DNA from: Blastobasis lacticolella
Taxonomy: Eukaryota; Arthropoda; Insecta; Lepidoptera; Blastobasidae
NCBI GenBank assembly: GCA_905147135.1
Contig: LR990061.1
Location: 3,386,026 to 3,450,025 of the forward strand
Reading direction: 5' to 3'
Length of the DNA stretch: 64,000 nt
Positions 21,787 through 32,265 of this stretch are shown piece by piece (the first letter of the stretch is position 1; the number at the start of each line of letters is the position of its first letter). The translations under genes were made by a program, and so were the position numbers. The notes beneath the pieces are model-generated. The model saw nothing but the letters and a program-made list of their open reading frames with translations. It made no database searches and was not told where the DNA came from.

Positions 21787-21911
21787 CATCTTGGCGTTAA
21801 TGTCGCGATTGTGTTCTCGTGTACGAAAGCCCGGGGTCCGCCTTGACCATGATCCAGGATTTAGAACAGGCAATTAGACTGGAGCGACTGCCATGTGACC
21901 TCCGTGACGCT
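21787..21911 (-). mobile_element. SINE-T copy, 5'-truncated
   Basis: Reverse orientation; tail complement CATCTTGGCGTTAATGTC, then CGGGGTCCGCCTTGACCATG and GTGACCTCCGTGACGCTG. The 5' half is absent. Confidence 0.82.
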
Positions 21912-22294
21912 GATTTAACTCCAGACTTTGTCAAATCAGAGGCTGTAATTGTTTGAATTATTATCTCACAGATTCACCGCTAGAATAAAGCAGTCATAGT
22001 CATGGGCGGCTTGTTCACCCTGCTTCACTTAGGAGTCGCTGGACTCGCTGCGCTGAGGAGTTTATTTTTATGCTACTCAGCGACAAACGAGCAGAGTTCA
22101 GTTGTAACTCCCTCGCTACGCTTGTGAGTTAACTCTAAGAGTCCTTCGCTACCCTCAGGATCTGCCGCTGATCTGAGTTGCCGTCAATGACGGAAGATAC
22201 TGCTATATTCCATTGGTGTATAATCTACTATTGTACCCTACGGGTAATTTGGTAGCGGTGGTGATGCAGCAGATAAGCTGTACGGTAGCAGTGC
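21912..22294. other. Unassigned spacer with CTCGCT-rich words
   Basis: Related words such as CTCGCTGCGCTGAG, CTCGCTACGCTTGTGAG and CTTCGCTACCCTCAG recur between 22030 and 22170. This could be an old repeat; no class assigned. Confidence 0.3.
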
Positions 22295-22360
22295 ATAGCG
22301 GTGGCGTAGCGGGGCCGTAGCGGTGGCGTAGCGATGGCGTAGCGGTGACGTAGACGATAC
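22295..22360. repeat. 11-bp minisatellite
   Basis: Six tandem units of GTAGCGGTGGC with 1-5 changes each. As the unit is not a multiple of three it is unlikely to be coding. Confidence 0.8.
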
Positions 22361-22374
22361 AAAATTGACATGGG

Positions 22375-22425
22375 AATACTTAGAGGGAGGCCTATGTTGA
22401 CATCCTGTGGCTGAGATGATGATTA
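22375..22425 (+). mobile_element. RTE-like LINE tail remnant
   Basis: AGAGGGAGGCCTATGTTGAC, then CTGTGGCTGAGATGATGATT, matches the end of the RTE-like tails at 19861-19915 but is shortened. Confidence 0.5.
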
Positions 22426-22779
22426 TTTATTCTAAATCTCAGAAATACAGAGGACGAACCGTTAGTACCATTATAAAATTAACTATGTCATATTATTTAG
22501 CTGTCTACTTAACTGTTTATAACGTAAAATGTAATTATTCTATTACGCTCGCTTAGTACACACTATAATACTGCCTACATCTTATTAATAAATTGTCCGG
22601 AATGGAGACAACAATCTTTTCCGCGTTTTTGTATAGTTGAAGTCGCAGATCTAGAGATCCTAGGTGTGTCATAGACAGTGGGCAGTTGTCTCTGGTCCAC
22701 GCTTCGGAGTTGTTTTACGAGTAAGTATTTGTATTATTATCGTTTGTAAGTTGTGTCTAGGTATTCTAGGTAATAAAAT
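22426..22779. other. Unassigned spacer
   Basis: Nothing recognised. Confidence 0.4.
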
Positions 22780-22833
22780 CAAAGTCTTTGCATTTTAAAT
22801 GAAATATGAAATGGTTTATTCTTGCATTTTTTT

Positions 22834-23022
22834 TTTCGACAGACCTCGTCCGACGATACGAAAATGCTGCGGTGAATATGCAAAGTCATGCCCTGAACCG
22901 AATTCATAACTAGTATATACGTGGGAAATAGATGCTTGACCCTGCCGGTATCACGGAAGAGCTCCTTTGTGAGGTCCAGGAAGCGATAGTTTGACATGGC
23001 CGAGGCGGAGGCAAGAGCCAAC
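22834..23022 (-). other. Exon-like open frame of unknown nature
   Basis: On the minus strand a long pyrimidine tract with CACTTCAG (around 23023-23100) precedes an open frame. It starts LALASASAMSNYRFLDL, continues with TKELFRDTGRVKHLFP and MNSVQGM, and reaches an A-rich run at 22827-22836. A weak donor (GAGGTCTGT) lies near 22845. I recognise no family. It may be a retroposed fragment or a chance frame. Confidence 0.2.
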
Positions 23023-23024
23023 TG

Positions 23025-23131
23025 AAGTGATGAAAAGAAGAAGCTGAAGTGGAGGAAAAGGAGTAAGAAGCGGTCCTTCGCAGAAGCCGGGATTTAATGC
23101 TCTTAATATTATCATAATGATGATGATGATG
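23025..23131 (+). mobile_element. LINE 3' tail remnant with (GAT)n
   Basis: A frame reading KLKWRKRSKKRSFAEAGI precedes a (GAT)n tail at 23117-23131. It resembles the KWR-containing end of RTE-like proteins and the fragment at 45747-45850. Weak. Confidence 0.4.
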
Positions 23132-23157
23132 AATAAATTACGTACTTAGGTAACAGA

Positions 23158-23283
23158 CAGAGAGGTCAGATGGCAGTCGCTTCACTGTAATTACCTAATT
23201 TACCAAATCCTGGATCACGGTCAAGGCGGACCCCGGGCCCTCGTACGCGAGAGTACAACTGGGACATTAACGCAAAGATGATT
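23158..23283 (+). mobile_element. SINE-T copy, 5'-truncated
   Basis: GAGGTCAGATGGCAGTCGCT to GGGACATTAACGCAAAGATGA; the 3' end only. Confidence 0.82.
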
Positions 23284-23579
23284 AGTTTTTAGACAACGCA
23301 ACAGATTTTTTTTAAACAATTAAATCGGAGTTCCTCATGGGTCCTTTCTAGGGCCACAACTTTACGTCTGTGTAAAAAAATCCGGTCGCACCAAGAGCAC
23401 TGGCACAATCTGCCCAGGGCAGCCAATTACGCAATAATTGTTGCCTAGCAGCCATTTTCCTGCCCAGACACGGCTCTGATGTTTCCTTAGGCCGTTCACT
23501 TTGGAGGATTGTTTGGATAAAAATTGAAATAAATTAGATTTTAAGAGAGGTAGGGCATAGCGGGGTATCCCGTTCGAAT
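23284..23579. other. Unassigned spacer
   Basis: May belong to the upstream part of the LINE-J copy that follows, but I cannot demonstrate it. Confidence 0.3.
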
Positions 23580-23888
23580 TGGAGCCGCCCGACTGGGGAG
23601 GTACCTCCACCTTACAGAATACCGCAGCTAAACAATACTCTTTTAAATAGTATTGTGTTTCTGCCGGTGAGTAAGGACTCCAGTGCATGGGGTGGGAATT
23701 TGGGGAACCGTGGCTTTGGCAGTGGAGGGGCATTTGCTCTTTTTGCTGCCAGAGTAACATGCTACAGAGGTGGGCAACGCATTGGCGATACACTTGGTGT
23801 TGCTTATGTCTACAGGCAGTGGTGACCACTTTCCATCAGGTGGCCAGCTTGCCTGTTTGCCTACCGTATGACATAAAAAGGAAATATT
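23580..23888 (+). mobile_element. LINE-J2 3' end, copy 1
   Basis: Starts near GGAGCCGCCCGACTGGGG and includes GTACCTCCACCTTACAGAAT, a small stem AATACT / AGTATT, TTCTGCCGGTGAGTAAGG, and the 3' end CTTTCCATCAGGTGGCCAGC. Near-identical in layout to 53139-53466. The 3' UTR type is well known in Lepidoptera. Confidence 0.8.
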
Positions 23889-24784
23889 AAAAAATACGTG
23901 TGGTAAGGGCTTTGCCGTATTGGAGTGATGAAAGAAGAAAATAAATTAAGTATATGGTTGAAACAATTTTTTGTGTCATCAAAGATAGTTGTACATTTTA
24001 AGTTTTTATCACATTCTTGTAAGTATAGGTACTTTAGCAATAATTTAAATAAACCTACTCTTACCTTGAACAACAACTATATTCACCAAATAAAGTCTAT
24101 TCATATAACCATCTACGGATCAACCTAATCAAAACTCCCTTACCTAACCAAAACAAATAATTTAAAAAAAGAAACAACAAAACTGGCAGCTTACAATAAA
24201 TAAAGAGAAAAAGAAACACTGGCAGGTAAAACGCGATGTTTAAATCGAAAAAGACCGCGAAACGTTTTCCCGCCCGCGCCTCTCATCAACGTCGCGCGCA
24301 GCCGCCGTGCGCTCGACGCGCTGTCACGGGCCGGCCACCCTAAAAATGTCCGCTCAAATTTTCCGCCCAAAATGCCAGCGATAGGGCTCTGACGTTATGT
24401 CACGTAGGTTTAGGAAGGATTGCAAAGTATTGGGAACAGATTGACTGAACTATCCAAAAACAAATCAACTTCCTAAATATATAATTTGAAGGTTTAATCC
24501 AATTTCACCAAAATTTGTGACTTCATGTCATCAAAGATACAGCAAGTTAAATAATAAAAAATTACAGATTTCTTTGTAATACGTAGGTACATAGGTACGT
24601 CACTATATTTCACGTAGGACACTTCTATAAGGAAAATAAAATCCTCAGATATCTGATGTAATCAGATGTAAGATGATCTAGTAATCATTTAGCTAGTAAT
24701 CTCCAGGGAATATATTTTCCTTAAAGATAACTATAAAACGAGGAATAGATAATTTTGAAAGAAATATAAGACCACAAAAATGGC
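23889..24784. other. Spacer with CpG-rich patch
   Basis: AT-rich except for about 24265-24345 (CCCGCCCGCGCC, GTCGCGCGCAGCCGCCG, CGACGCGCTGTCACGGGCC). This is a possible regulatory patch; no ORF or splice evidence. Confidence 0.35.
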
Positions 24785-24945
24785 TCTACAGGTGTTAAAC
24801 AGTTACCGTCGCCTGTGGTCTTTTGAGCACCCGGAAGAAACCTTTTCACATCCTTTTCGAACAACTTGTAGAATATATTTTTGGTAACTGCATGGATTTG
24901 GACGAAAAGTTCTGTTACGGAATGTACCCACATTAAGTGACACAT
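24785..24945 (-). mobile_element. Degraded Jockey/CR1-like LINE fragment
   Basis: A minus-strand frame contains FYKLFEKDVKRFLPG, comparable with FFKKEVKRFLRG at 2481-2684, plus a reversed ACAGTTACCGTCGCCTGTGG motif at the same relative place. Strongly diverged. Confidence 0.5.
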
Positions 24946-25113
24946 TTTTAAACCCCCTCCCCGCTACGGTGGTCACCCCCTCTAGTTTTCACGTCGTAAT
25001 TCATAAATACGGTTTTAAATCATTTTTTTGCAAACACTACAATAAACCTAAACAATAAGGCGCTTGCCGCGTGACGCCAAGAGTACATGCATACCTACAA
25101 TTACAAGTAAAAA

Positions 25114-25223
25114 TAGCAATACTCTTGGCGTAGCTAATGTCTATAGGCAGTGGTGACCACTTTCCATCAGGTGGCCCGCTTGCCTGTTTGCCTACCGTAT
25201 GAGATAAAAAAAAAAAAAAAAAA
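25114..25223 (+). mobile_element. LINE-J2 tail with poly-A
   Basis: GCAATACTCTTGGCGTAGCT, GGCAGTGGTGACCACTTTCC, GCTTGCCTGTTTGCCTACCG and an 18-A tail at 25206-25223. A strongly 5'-truncated copy; the retained poly-A suggests recent insertion. Confidence 0.8.
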
Positions 25224-27430
25224 TTTTGAATATAGCTCGAAAAAGCGCATGAATTACCTAGAAAATATTGACTATGTGACGAAGACCTAAGCCCCCCTGC
25301 GCCTCTGTGACCAAGCATGGTATTTGAGAGCCCCCCTGAACCCCCCTGAACGTATGACTACGTTCCCTTAGGTACCTAGGTAGTACTTAAGATAGAGTTC
25401 CTATGGTTTCCGAAATAGACGGTCAAACATTAGACTTGTACTTTCATCATCAAGTTTTGTTTTCACTTGGCAAAAATAGCAATCAAACGGAGTGACGAGC
25501 GCAAAGTTGTAGAATCGCTTTGCTGGTTTCTTGAAACTGTATGAACGGGAAATTATAATGTCCTAGAATTTTCTACCATTATAAAAATGTTTACATTACT
25601 AAGCTACTTCGGTTTTGGGTCTTGTTTTTAAACATTATTTTATTTCGAACAAACTTCTTCAACTATTATTCCATATTTTAAAGAGCGTGCATAAACACAG
25701 GCAGGTACGTAGATATTATTATTTTTCTATGCTAATGGGGAAAAATTACGTGTTTATACATATAAAGGTTTGTTTATTTTACCGCTATGAGGTTAAAGGA
25801 AAACGAATAATAATATTTTCCATTTGAAACAACAAAAAATACCAACGAGAATTCTGAAAGCCTGCAACGGAATTTAATATATTGCACGATGTCGAGTTCT
25901 TACATTTAGCATGTTATGTATTTATTATATAAGCGGCTACAACATTTTATATTTAAAAATTATCCACGGTTCCCCCTAACACGCACCTAAAATTAAAAAC
26001 TCTCCATTTTCAAATCCGCACATATTTTTAATACACTTCCAAGGTATTTATATTAAATTGAACATTAAAATAAATCGTGCATTTAGTTACGTTACGGTTA
26101 ATTTGATATACAATTTAAATATAAATGGTCGCTGTATCAAATATGGGTACACACGGTCGTGGTAATGTTACACGAAAACTATTGAATTTTCGCTATCCAA
26201 TTTCGAAAAACACAGCGATTTATCGGATTTGCCGTTACACAATCTGGCGAGACATCGAAACATACAGTCGTATGACCCTTCAATCCGTTACTGGGTAAGT
26301 ATAACAAATCCTATTTAGATTAGAGGTTCGATAAGGGAAATTATAAAAAGAAAGGCTGCGAGGAGTCTCTTCCAAAAGCCGCCATGACACTTTTTTTGTC
26401 GCCGACCTAAGATGGCGCGTTACGGAAGCCGTCTAAAACAAAAGAAGTTCAATACGTGCGCGCCCCACCCACGCACAAAGCGCAGAACACTTCGATTGGC
26501 GAAAAAAAAGCAAAAAAGGCAAAAATAAAATTCAAGCACCAAAGAATACGTAGCGAAAGCAAATTATTAGGGAAACACCGACGAGTAAACTAAAAAGCCG
26601 CTGTTCAAAAATAGAACGGCGAGCCGAAACGGAACTGGCAGGAAAGAGGATTAACCGTGATGGAATAAACAGAGAATAAAAAAATAAAAAAAGCCTACAT
26701 CAACACCGACACTAGCTGAGCGGCGAATCAACAAACGCGGGACGGGAGATTTCGAATTTATCCCGGGCCGGGACGGGGAACACGTACAAAACGCAACATA
26801 ATCCCGGTGAAGCGGCATGCAAAGTCGTATAACAGTGGCACAGTTACCGGGTAACGCATCAGGCGGCCACTTGTTGCTTCCGAGTTCCAACTTCTCGGCT
26901 GCAAGGGTGACGTCGCTTCTGAACTTCGGGTATTCGCCGGCGGACTTCGCCCAATTACACACCGCACGAGACACCAACCCGACTCCAAGAACGCAGTCTT
27001 AACGAAATTAACAACTACGTCGTTGATATTTTCGTATTAAAAATTCTAATTACAACCCTATCACACGGCTAATTCGTACAGCACGCTATTTGCTACGGAA
27101 GCTTTTAATGAATCACTAATTCTAAGCCGAATAACGAGCGAGCTTCGCGACAACTTTATTATAACAATTAATAAGTATAATTTTAAACACGGATTAATAG
27201 TAATATTTTTGTTATCGTATAAAATATAATATGAAGCACCTATTTAATCAGCACATCACTACGCGTCTTAAAAGTCCTAAGACACTCGACGCGCACTTAC
27301 AAGAAATCGAAAATACGAATTAGGAACGGGCGTACTCGCCTCCGGTTCCGTGTTGAAGGTTCGTTCACGAATTTTTGAACTTTGAATTTGAATGCGATTT
27401 GCTTTTCCGGTGGAGCTGGCCGAAAATTTT
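25224..27430. other. Repeat-poor block
   Basis: No retroposon copy recognised. GC-moderate patches at 26340-26480 and 26700-26990. ORFs over these patches have no signature. Confidence 0.35.
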
Positions 27431-27462
27431 GGGTTTTATTTTTTATTTTGAGGCCGCGGGTG

Positions 27463-27663
27463 GAGCGAAGTGCATCAGTGCACGCTGGGCCAGTTGCAAC
27501 AGGTTGTTTGGCCGGCGACGGCGGCGCGCAGGCGCGGTGCCGGCGCGCGGAAGAGCTCCATAATGGACGCGGAAATAAGGGAAGGAATAATAGCTTTAGA
27601 TAGCTTTTTTGTTGATTATTTCGAAGTCAGAAATAATTCAACTAATTCATCATCTCATCTAGC
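27463..27663 (+). other. Possible first exon / CpG-rich promoter patch
   Basis: A very CpG-rich stretch (27478-27555) is followed by an ATG at 27563 in the context CCATAATGG. The open frame begins MDAEIREGIIALDSFF and reaches a good 5' splice-site match, AGC|GTAAGTG, at 27664. The frame would otherwise stop at the TAA inside the donor. This is how a short 5' coding exon could look, but I recognise no protein and see no TATA or initiator that decides it. Confidence 0.22.
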
Positions 27664-27667
27664 GTAA

Positions 27668-28440
27668 GTGACGATACGGCTATAACATGTACGCTCTAGC
27701 CTTATTCTTGCCTATTTTGGGTAGAAAACCGAACCCACAACCAGTTTTCCTTCACAATGTAGTAAAACAAAAATTGTAACCAATATCCTATAAACAATCT
27801 GAAAATTAATGACAAAAATGAAGATTAAGGGGGAGAAAGAATTTGCCATTTCAATTTAAAGTAAGTACATATTTTCAAAACACATGATACAGTTTCTTAA
27901 TTGTTCTTCCACACTCTATACCTAATGTGTACCTGCCTGCTTGGTTTTAAGACGTTCGTGGTTGTACATAACACATAAACCTCAACCACGCGTGCAATCG
28001 GCCTGCGATGTCGCAGAAACCTCGACAAAATCGAAGTCGATTTTCAGAATGAAAAACATCAAAAACTAAATTTTGTAGGATATTACATATCTCTTTCATT
28101 CGTCACAGAGGAGAGGGTAGAAAAGTAGGAACGAAACACACAGTGACATGCTGGCCACCCCAGGACCGGAGCTTACAATGGCCGGACCGTATCCGACAAT
28201 ACCAGACAGAGTCGGTCAATGTCAAGCAGAGCCGGTCGGATTTTGATGAAATAAAGCTTAAAACTTTGTTAACAATGGTGTTTATCTCGTAATACATTCC
28301 CGATAATGCCTACGCTTAGTTAATTTTGATTAAATATCACAGTTTTACTCAAACCACAAACCCATATGAACTATTTTGTGTATGTAACATAAACGAAGCC
28401 ACACAGATACATATCAGCATCCAATATAAATAATATATTT
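27668..28440. other. Unassigned spacer
   Basis: Nothing recognised. Near 28180-28240 there are related words (GGCCGGACCGTATCCGACA, CAGAGTCGGTCAATGT, CAGAGCCGGTCGGA). Confidence 0.35.
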
Positions 28441-28540
28441 TAGAGTGCAGTTATAGGGGTTAAGCTCGCCTTTGTACTTAAGTTACATTCCGTTAAATTG
28501 TATTTACTATTTCTGTGTACAATAAAGAATAGAATACAAC
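28441..28540 (+). mobile_element. LINE 3' UTR fragment
   Basis: GGGTTAAGCTCGCCTTTGTAC and CTGTGTACAATAAAGAAT match the usual end structure of LINE 3' UTRs here. Confidence 0.5.
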
Positions 28541-28805
28541 AGAAAAGGGGTCGGGTAGGGTATGGGAGTGAAACAATTATACGAGAATATGTGAATGCAT
28601 TCTGGCACCACTGTGGCGCGCCCGTTGCATCTCCGTACACGAAGTGAAGCCGCCTTTATCTTCCCGGCCGAATTGTAATCAGCCATCGTCCTACGCCAGC
28701 CGATATTCTGGCGTGATATATGGATGAATGGATAAACTGTAATAAATATTGTGAATGTATAGTGTTAGGTATAGATAGGACTTTGCGGTACTCCGTAAAT
28801 TTGGT

Positions 28806-28907
28806 ACCATAGGTCCCCTGGTGTTGCTGATGCATAGGCGGCGGTGACAATTTTCCATCAGGTGGCCCGCTTGTCTGTTTGTCTGCCGTATAACTTAAAA
28901 AAATAAC
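28806..28907 (+). mobile_element. LINE-J tail, copy 2
   Basis: CCCCTGGTGTTGCTGATGCA, CATCAGGTGGCCCGCTTGTC, CTGCCGTATAACTTAAAAAAA. Short 5'-truncated copy. Confidence 0.78.
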
Positions 28908-28921
28908 CTGCAATTTTTATA

Positions 28922-29038
28922 GCCGTGTGGTGTCCGGCAGACTAGAATAGCACCAACCCCTTACACTCGTGGGTGTCGTACAAGGCGACTAATGTTTTCG
29001 AGACAAGAGATCTAGTCTCCGTAGGCTGTAAAATGGAC
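28922..29038 (+). mobile_element. Rep-A copy, 3'-truncated
   Basis: The first about 115 bp of Rep-A, starting GCCGTGTGGTGTCCGGCAGA, ending near GGCTGTAAAATGGACG. The 3' part and GAT tail are missing, so the 5' end has been kept and the 3' end lost. Confidence 0.8.
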
Positions 29039-29070
29039 GCGGAGTGGGACTTTGTTTGTTTCATAGTAAT

Positions 29071-29240
29071 TAAGTAGGTAGGCCGTCTTACCTGGTGGTA
29101 AGTGACGATGCGACCGATGATGGAGCATGCCTATCTAGGAACATCCTATTCACTCTAACCTTCAAGGCGTCCAGATTATACTGATCAGGGAACACACTCG
29201 CAGGCAACGCGTTTCATTCCTTAGCTGTGCGCTAAAAGTT
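29071..29240 (-). mobile_element. LINE-L 3' end
   Basis: Reverse of an element with GGCCGTCTTACCTGGTGGTA, GGAGCATGCCTATCTAGGAA, AGGCGTCCAGATTATACTGA and CAGGCAACGCGTTTCATTCC. The complement encodes the region around YNLDAL and FLDRHAPS, as in 6867-6990. Confidence 0.65.
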
Positions 29241-31199
29241 GAACTAAAGTGGCTCGTGCGACTCGACATAAAAAGGCCTGCACTAGCTACTGCCATATTG
29301 TCAGTAACGATGAGATGTTACATGCAGACATTATAATGAGGTGCCCATGTGACCCAGGGCATTTTTCGTTTGAAAAGAAAATAATAGTAATTTTTTCACA
29401 TAAACTAAACATTATAACTATCTATCTAATAAAATATGAAAATCCTAATCATAAACATAAAAATCATATTCACAAACAAACAATACAATACCTTCTATTT
29501 ACAAAAAACAACGTTTTTTTTTATTTACCCAAGTGTAGTTAAACACTCGTGAAAGTCAATAATTGACCTTCAGTTAAATAACTATTCTACTCTGCATTAA
29601 TGTAGGGTTTTGAATTTATTACCATGACAACAATTGATAATGACATAAAACAGCACCGTTCATTCTAACATCTAGGTTTTTTATTTTATTTTTTTACTAA
29701 TAAAACAGTGCAAACGCTTCGGTATTTGAATTTGTTACATTATTTAATTAACCTCGATTTGAAATATTATGTAAATGCTAAATGTTTTTCTACACTAAAT
29801 TGATAAAATAACGTTCGACATTACGTAAATCAGATTAAATAATATGTGTAATAGCTTCAAAGTGAATTTGGCCTTTTGCAAAGTGCCCTTGCAGGATAAA
29901 TCGATAAAAAAGAAAACATTTTAAAAGGCACGTGTATTTAGTGGCCAGTGTCGCATCGTAACAGCGTAAAGGTTTTAATTATTAACGCTATCCGCTTCGA
30001 TGCGGTTAAATTTGGAACAGTGTTACTAGCGCAAAAGCTACCGGAATTTACTGCCGGCCAGTACCGAATAGGCTTTTCATTTATTGCGTTATCTATGGGC
30101 TGGACGTAGCGGCCGGCCATTTTTCGTTGAACGTTGAAATTGGCGCGAAACTGTAGCGATGCTTAAATATGGAACGACAGTTTAGGTTTGAATAATAGTG
30201 CTTTTCATGCATCCATTCTGGTTGTGGTGCCTTTTCAGATTAGGTGCCGGGGAAGGTTCTAGATGTTTTAATTTTAGCTTGGAAGTAAACTATCTAGAAC
30301 TCAAAACATTTGTCGCCTTGGCCCATGAGCGTTGGTGGAAAGTGCGCTAGGGTTATATTATGATGAAAATTGCTTATACAGAATAACTAGGTACGTTTTG
30401 AACTTTTACAAATAAACGACAAAGTTAATTAAAAATATACATTTTGTTGTAAATGTTAGATTAGGTGGTGAAGATATTATCTACACGAAATAAGTCCCGT
30501 GGCTATCAGCGGAATTATGAGTTATCGCTTTAGATAAGTATTACTTTAGGCTAGAGACAACAGACTTACAGTTGAAATGAAACCAAAACGTCTGGAGAAC
30601 CACTACACTATTTATATTTAGACATTTAGGACCTTTGGAAAAGCGAGTCGCTTCCATCTGACTCCGCTCCGTCATTTTACGGGTCAGACGGCACTAGTCA
30701 AGTTTCATTCACCCCGATATTGCTACAAAATGAACGACATACCGCTGTATATGTAACTTAAACGCCGGGTTACAAATGGTCGACAAATCCATTTTCCCAA
30801 CCAGCTGGGCAAAGCTGGGGCGAATGGGAAAGGAGTCAGAGCTTCCACTCGAAACAAGCCCGCAAACACACGAGTTTTTAGATAGCCAAAACTTTCCGTA
30901 ATATCATCCTTGCAGCCTTACTCCTTGCTTCATATCAGCAGGAGTTTTGTTTTAGTAGCAGACCCTAAAACTCTAATAACCGCCGCGCAACCGGCTTCCG
31001 GCGTTCGAGGAGTGTGTTTGAGCAAGATACGATGCCAAGCCGCGTATTGTTGCGGTGGGTTTATAGTCTGTGACTATTTTTTTGTAGTAAAATAATAAGA
31101 CAGTATTGGCTTGTTTTGTGTTATTGATACCTGAAAGCTAAGTAAGTAAACGTTGATGATTCGCTATTGACGTCTTTTTGGTTATACCTTACTTACTTA
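29241..31199. other. Unassigned region
   Basis: Two kilobases without a recognised gene or repeat. AT-rich up to 29900; more balanced at 29930-30120 and 30640-31050. ORFs have no family features. Confidence 0.35.
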
Positions 31200-31410
31200 C
31201 ATAATACATTTTTAAGCCCCAACGGAAAAAGAGGGATGTTATAAGTGTGATGAGTGAATCTGTGCATCTGTGGCTTTGTGTGTCTGTCTGTGGCACCGTA
31301 GCTCCCGAACGGATGAACCGATTTACATGGGGTTTTCTTTACTTGAAAGCTAGTTTAATCGTTTAAGTGTTTCATTAAAATTGGTTGAGTAGTTTAGAAA
31401 ATATTTCGGT
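31200..31410 (+). repeat. Dispersed repeat (ACGGATGAACCGATTT type)
   Basis: Contains GGGATGTTATAAGTGTGATG, CTCCCGAACGGATGAACCGA and GAAAGCTAGTTTAATC, a motif combination common in moth and butterfly intergenic DNA. Boundaries and class unclear. Confidence 0.45.
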
Positions 31411-31427
31411 TTATGTAATCTTGGTCG

Positions 31428-31482
31428 GGAGTAATCCGAGTTTTTGGTGTAACCACACCAAAAACTCGGATATTAGAACTCC
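31428..31482. repeat. Near-perfect hairpin
   Basis: Perfect 17-bp arms at 31434-31450 (ATCCGAGTTTTTGGTGT) and 31455-31471, with a 4-nt loop AACC. Pairing can extend outward with a small bulge to GGAGT / ACTCC. Confidence 0.85.
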
Positions 31483-31536
31483 GATTTGGCTGGAGTCGAC
31501 CAACCGTCAATCGCAGTCGATACTAAGCCTTACGCA

Positions 31537-31603
31537 GTATAAAATAAAGTCGTGGTTGGACGTCTTACCACTGAATTAATCCAAAAGCGACTTTATTTTG
31601 TAC
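31537..31603. repeat. 16-bp inverted repeat
   Basis: GTATAAAATAAAGTCG (31537-31552) and CGACTTTATTTTGTAC (31588-31603), one mismatch, 35-nt loop. It lies 55 bp beyond the previous hairpin, so both may belong to one fold-back element. Confidence 0.6.
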
Positions 31604-31789
31604 ATCGTAAGAATTAGTACCTACTGCAACTCGCGGTTTTTCGGCTACAGCCAAATCCGAACGTCAGTTACTACTTTTATTTTACTACATTATTTTATGT
31701 GCAAGAGACAGCCGTACAACAACATAATATTAATTAACTTACGAAACAGAAACCCAATAACAGCTCTTCGCCGATAGAAGACTACTCAC

Positions 31790-31898
31790 CAAGTATGTAG
31801 ACCATGTTCTTGGTCCAGCGCTGCAGCTCCTTGCGTATCGCGCGGCGTTCCTGCTGGCAGCGCGCGAACGAACACTCCGCCATGACACTCGTCCAACC
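31790..31898 (-). CDS. Internal coding exon of an unidentified gene
   Basis: On the minus strand TTTTTCCCCAG (acceptor, ending at 31899) leads into 109 bp of GC-rich sequence that ends at G|GTGAGT (donor at 31789-31784). The frame starting at the first exon base gives 36 codons plus one base. It reads GWTSVMAECSFARCQQ, then ERRAIRKELQRWTKNMVYIL. GC at third codon positions is high (about three quarters), unlike the AT-rich surroundings. The peptide is charged and probably helical (ERRAIRKELQRW). I do not recognise the family. The other two frames are also open, so the frame rests on codon use. No other exon of the gene is identified; the rest may lie outside the window on both sides. Confidence 0.6.
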
Positions 31899-31990
31899 CT
31901 GGGGAAAAATGGAAAGGATCATCAGGCTATGTCATAGTCGCTTGTTGCATTTGACTCTCCTGCATGGCAGTGGATGTAAGTAAAACACAC

Positions 31991-32265
31991 ACAAATTCAA
32001 TTTTTGGGGCTATATGGCAATTCACACAGTGCCATGTAGCCCCGAAGTAAAGCCTGTGTTATGGGCTAGACAACTAATAAACTACTCATACCTATACTCT
32101 TACTAAATACATACCTACTTATTATACATATTATAACACACAGACCCGTAACAGAAATGAAAATTTATCATTTCATTTTCTGCTCGGCCGGGAATCGAAC
32201 CCGACCTCTTGCGTGGCAGACCGTTGACGTTAACCACTGAACCACATAGGTTGTTAAAATATTAC
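31991..32265 (-). mobile_element. SINE-G copy, reverse
   Basis: The head complement at 32190-32250 carries GGGAATCGAACCCGACCTC and TTGCGTGGCAGAC, the complement of a tRNA-Gly(GCC)-like TGCCACGC and box B. The body has TAACAGAAATGAAAATTTAT. The distal end forms a hairpin, GGGGCTATATGGCA with TGCCATGTAGCCCC (32006-32043, one mismatch). Confidence 0.82.

Noticed and set aside
23362..23829. 155-codon minus-strand open frame
   Set aside because: Mostly antisense to a LINE-J2 3' UTR shared with 53139-53466; not a host gene.
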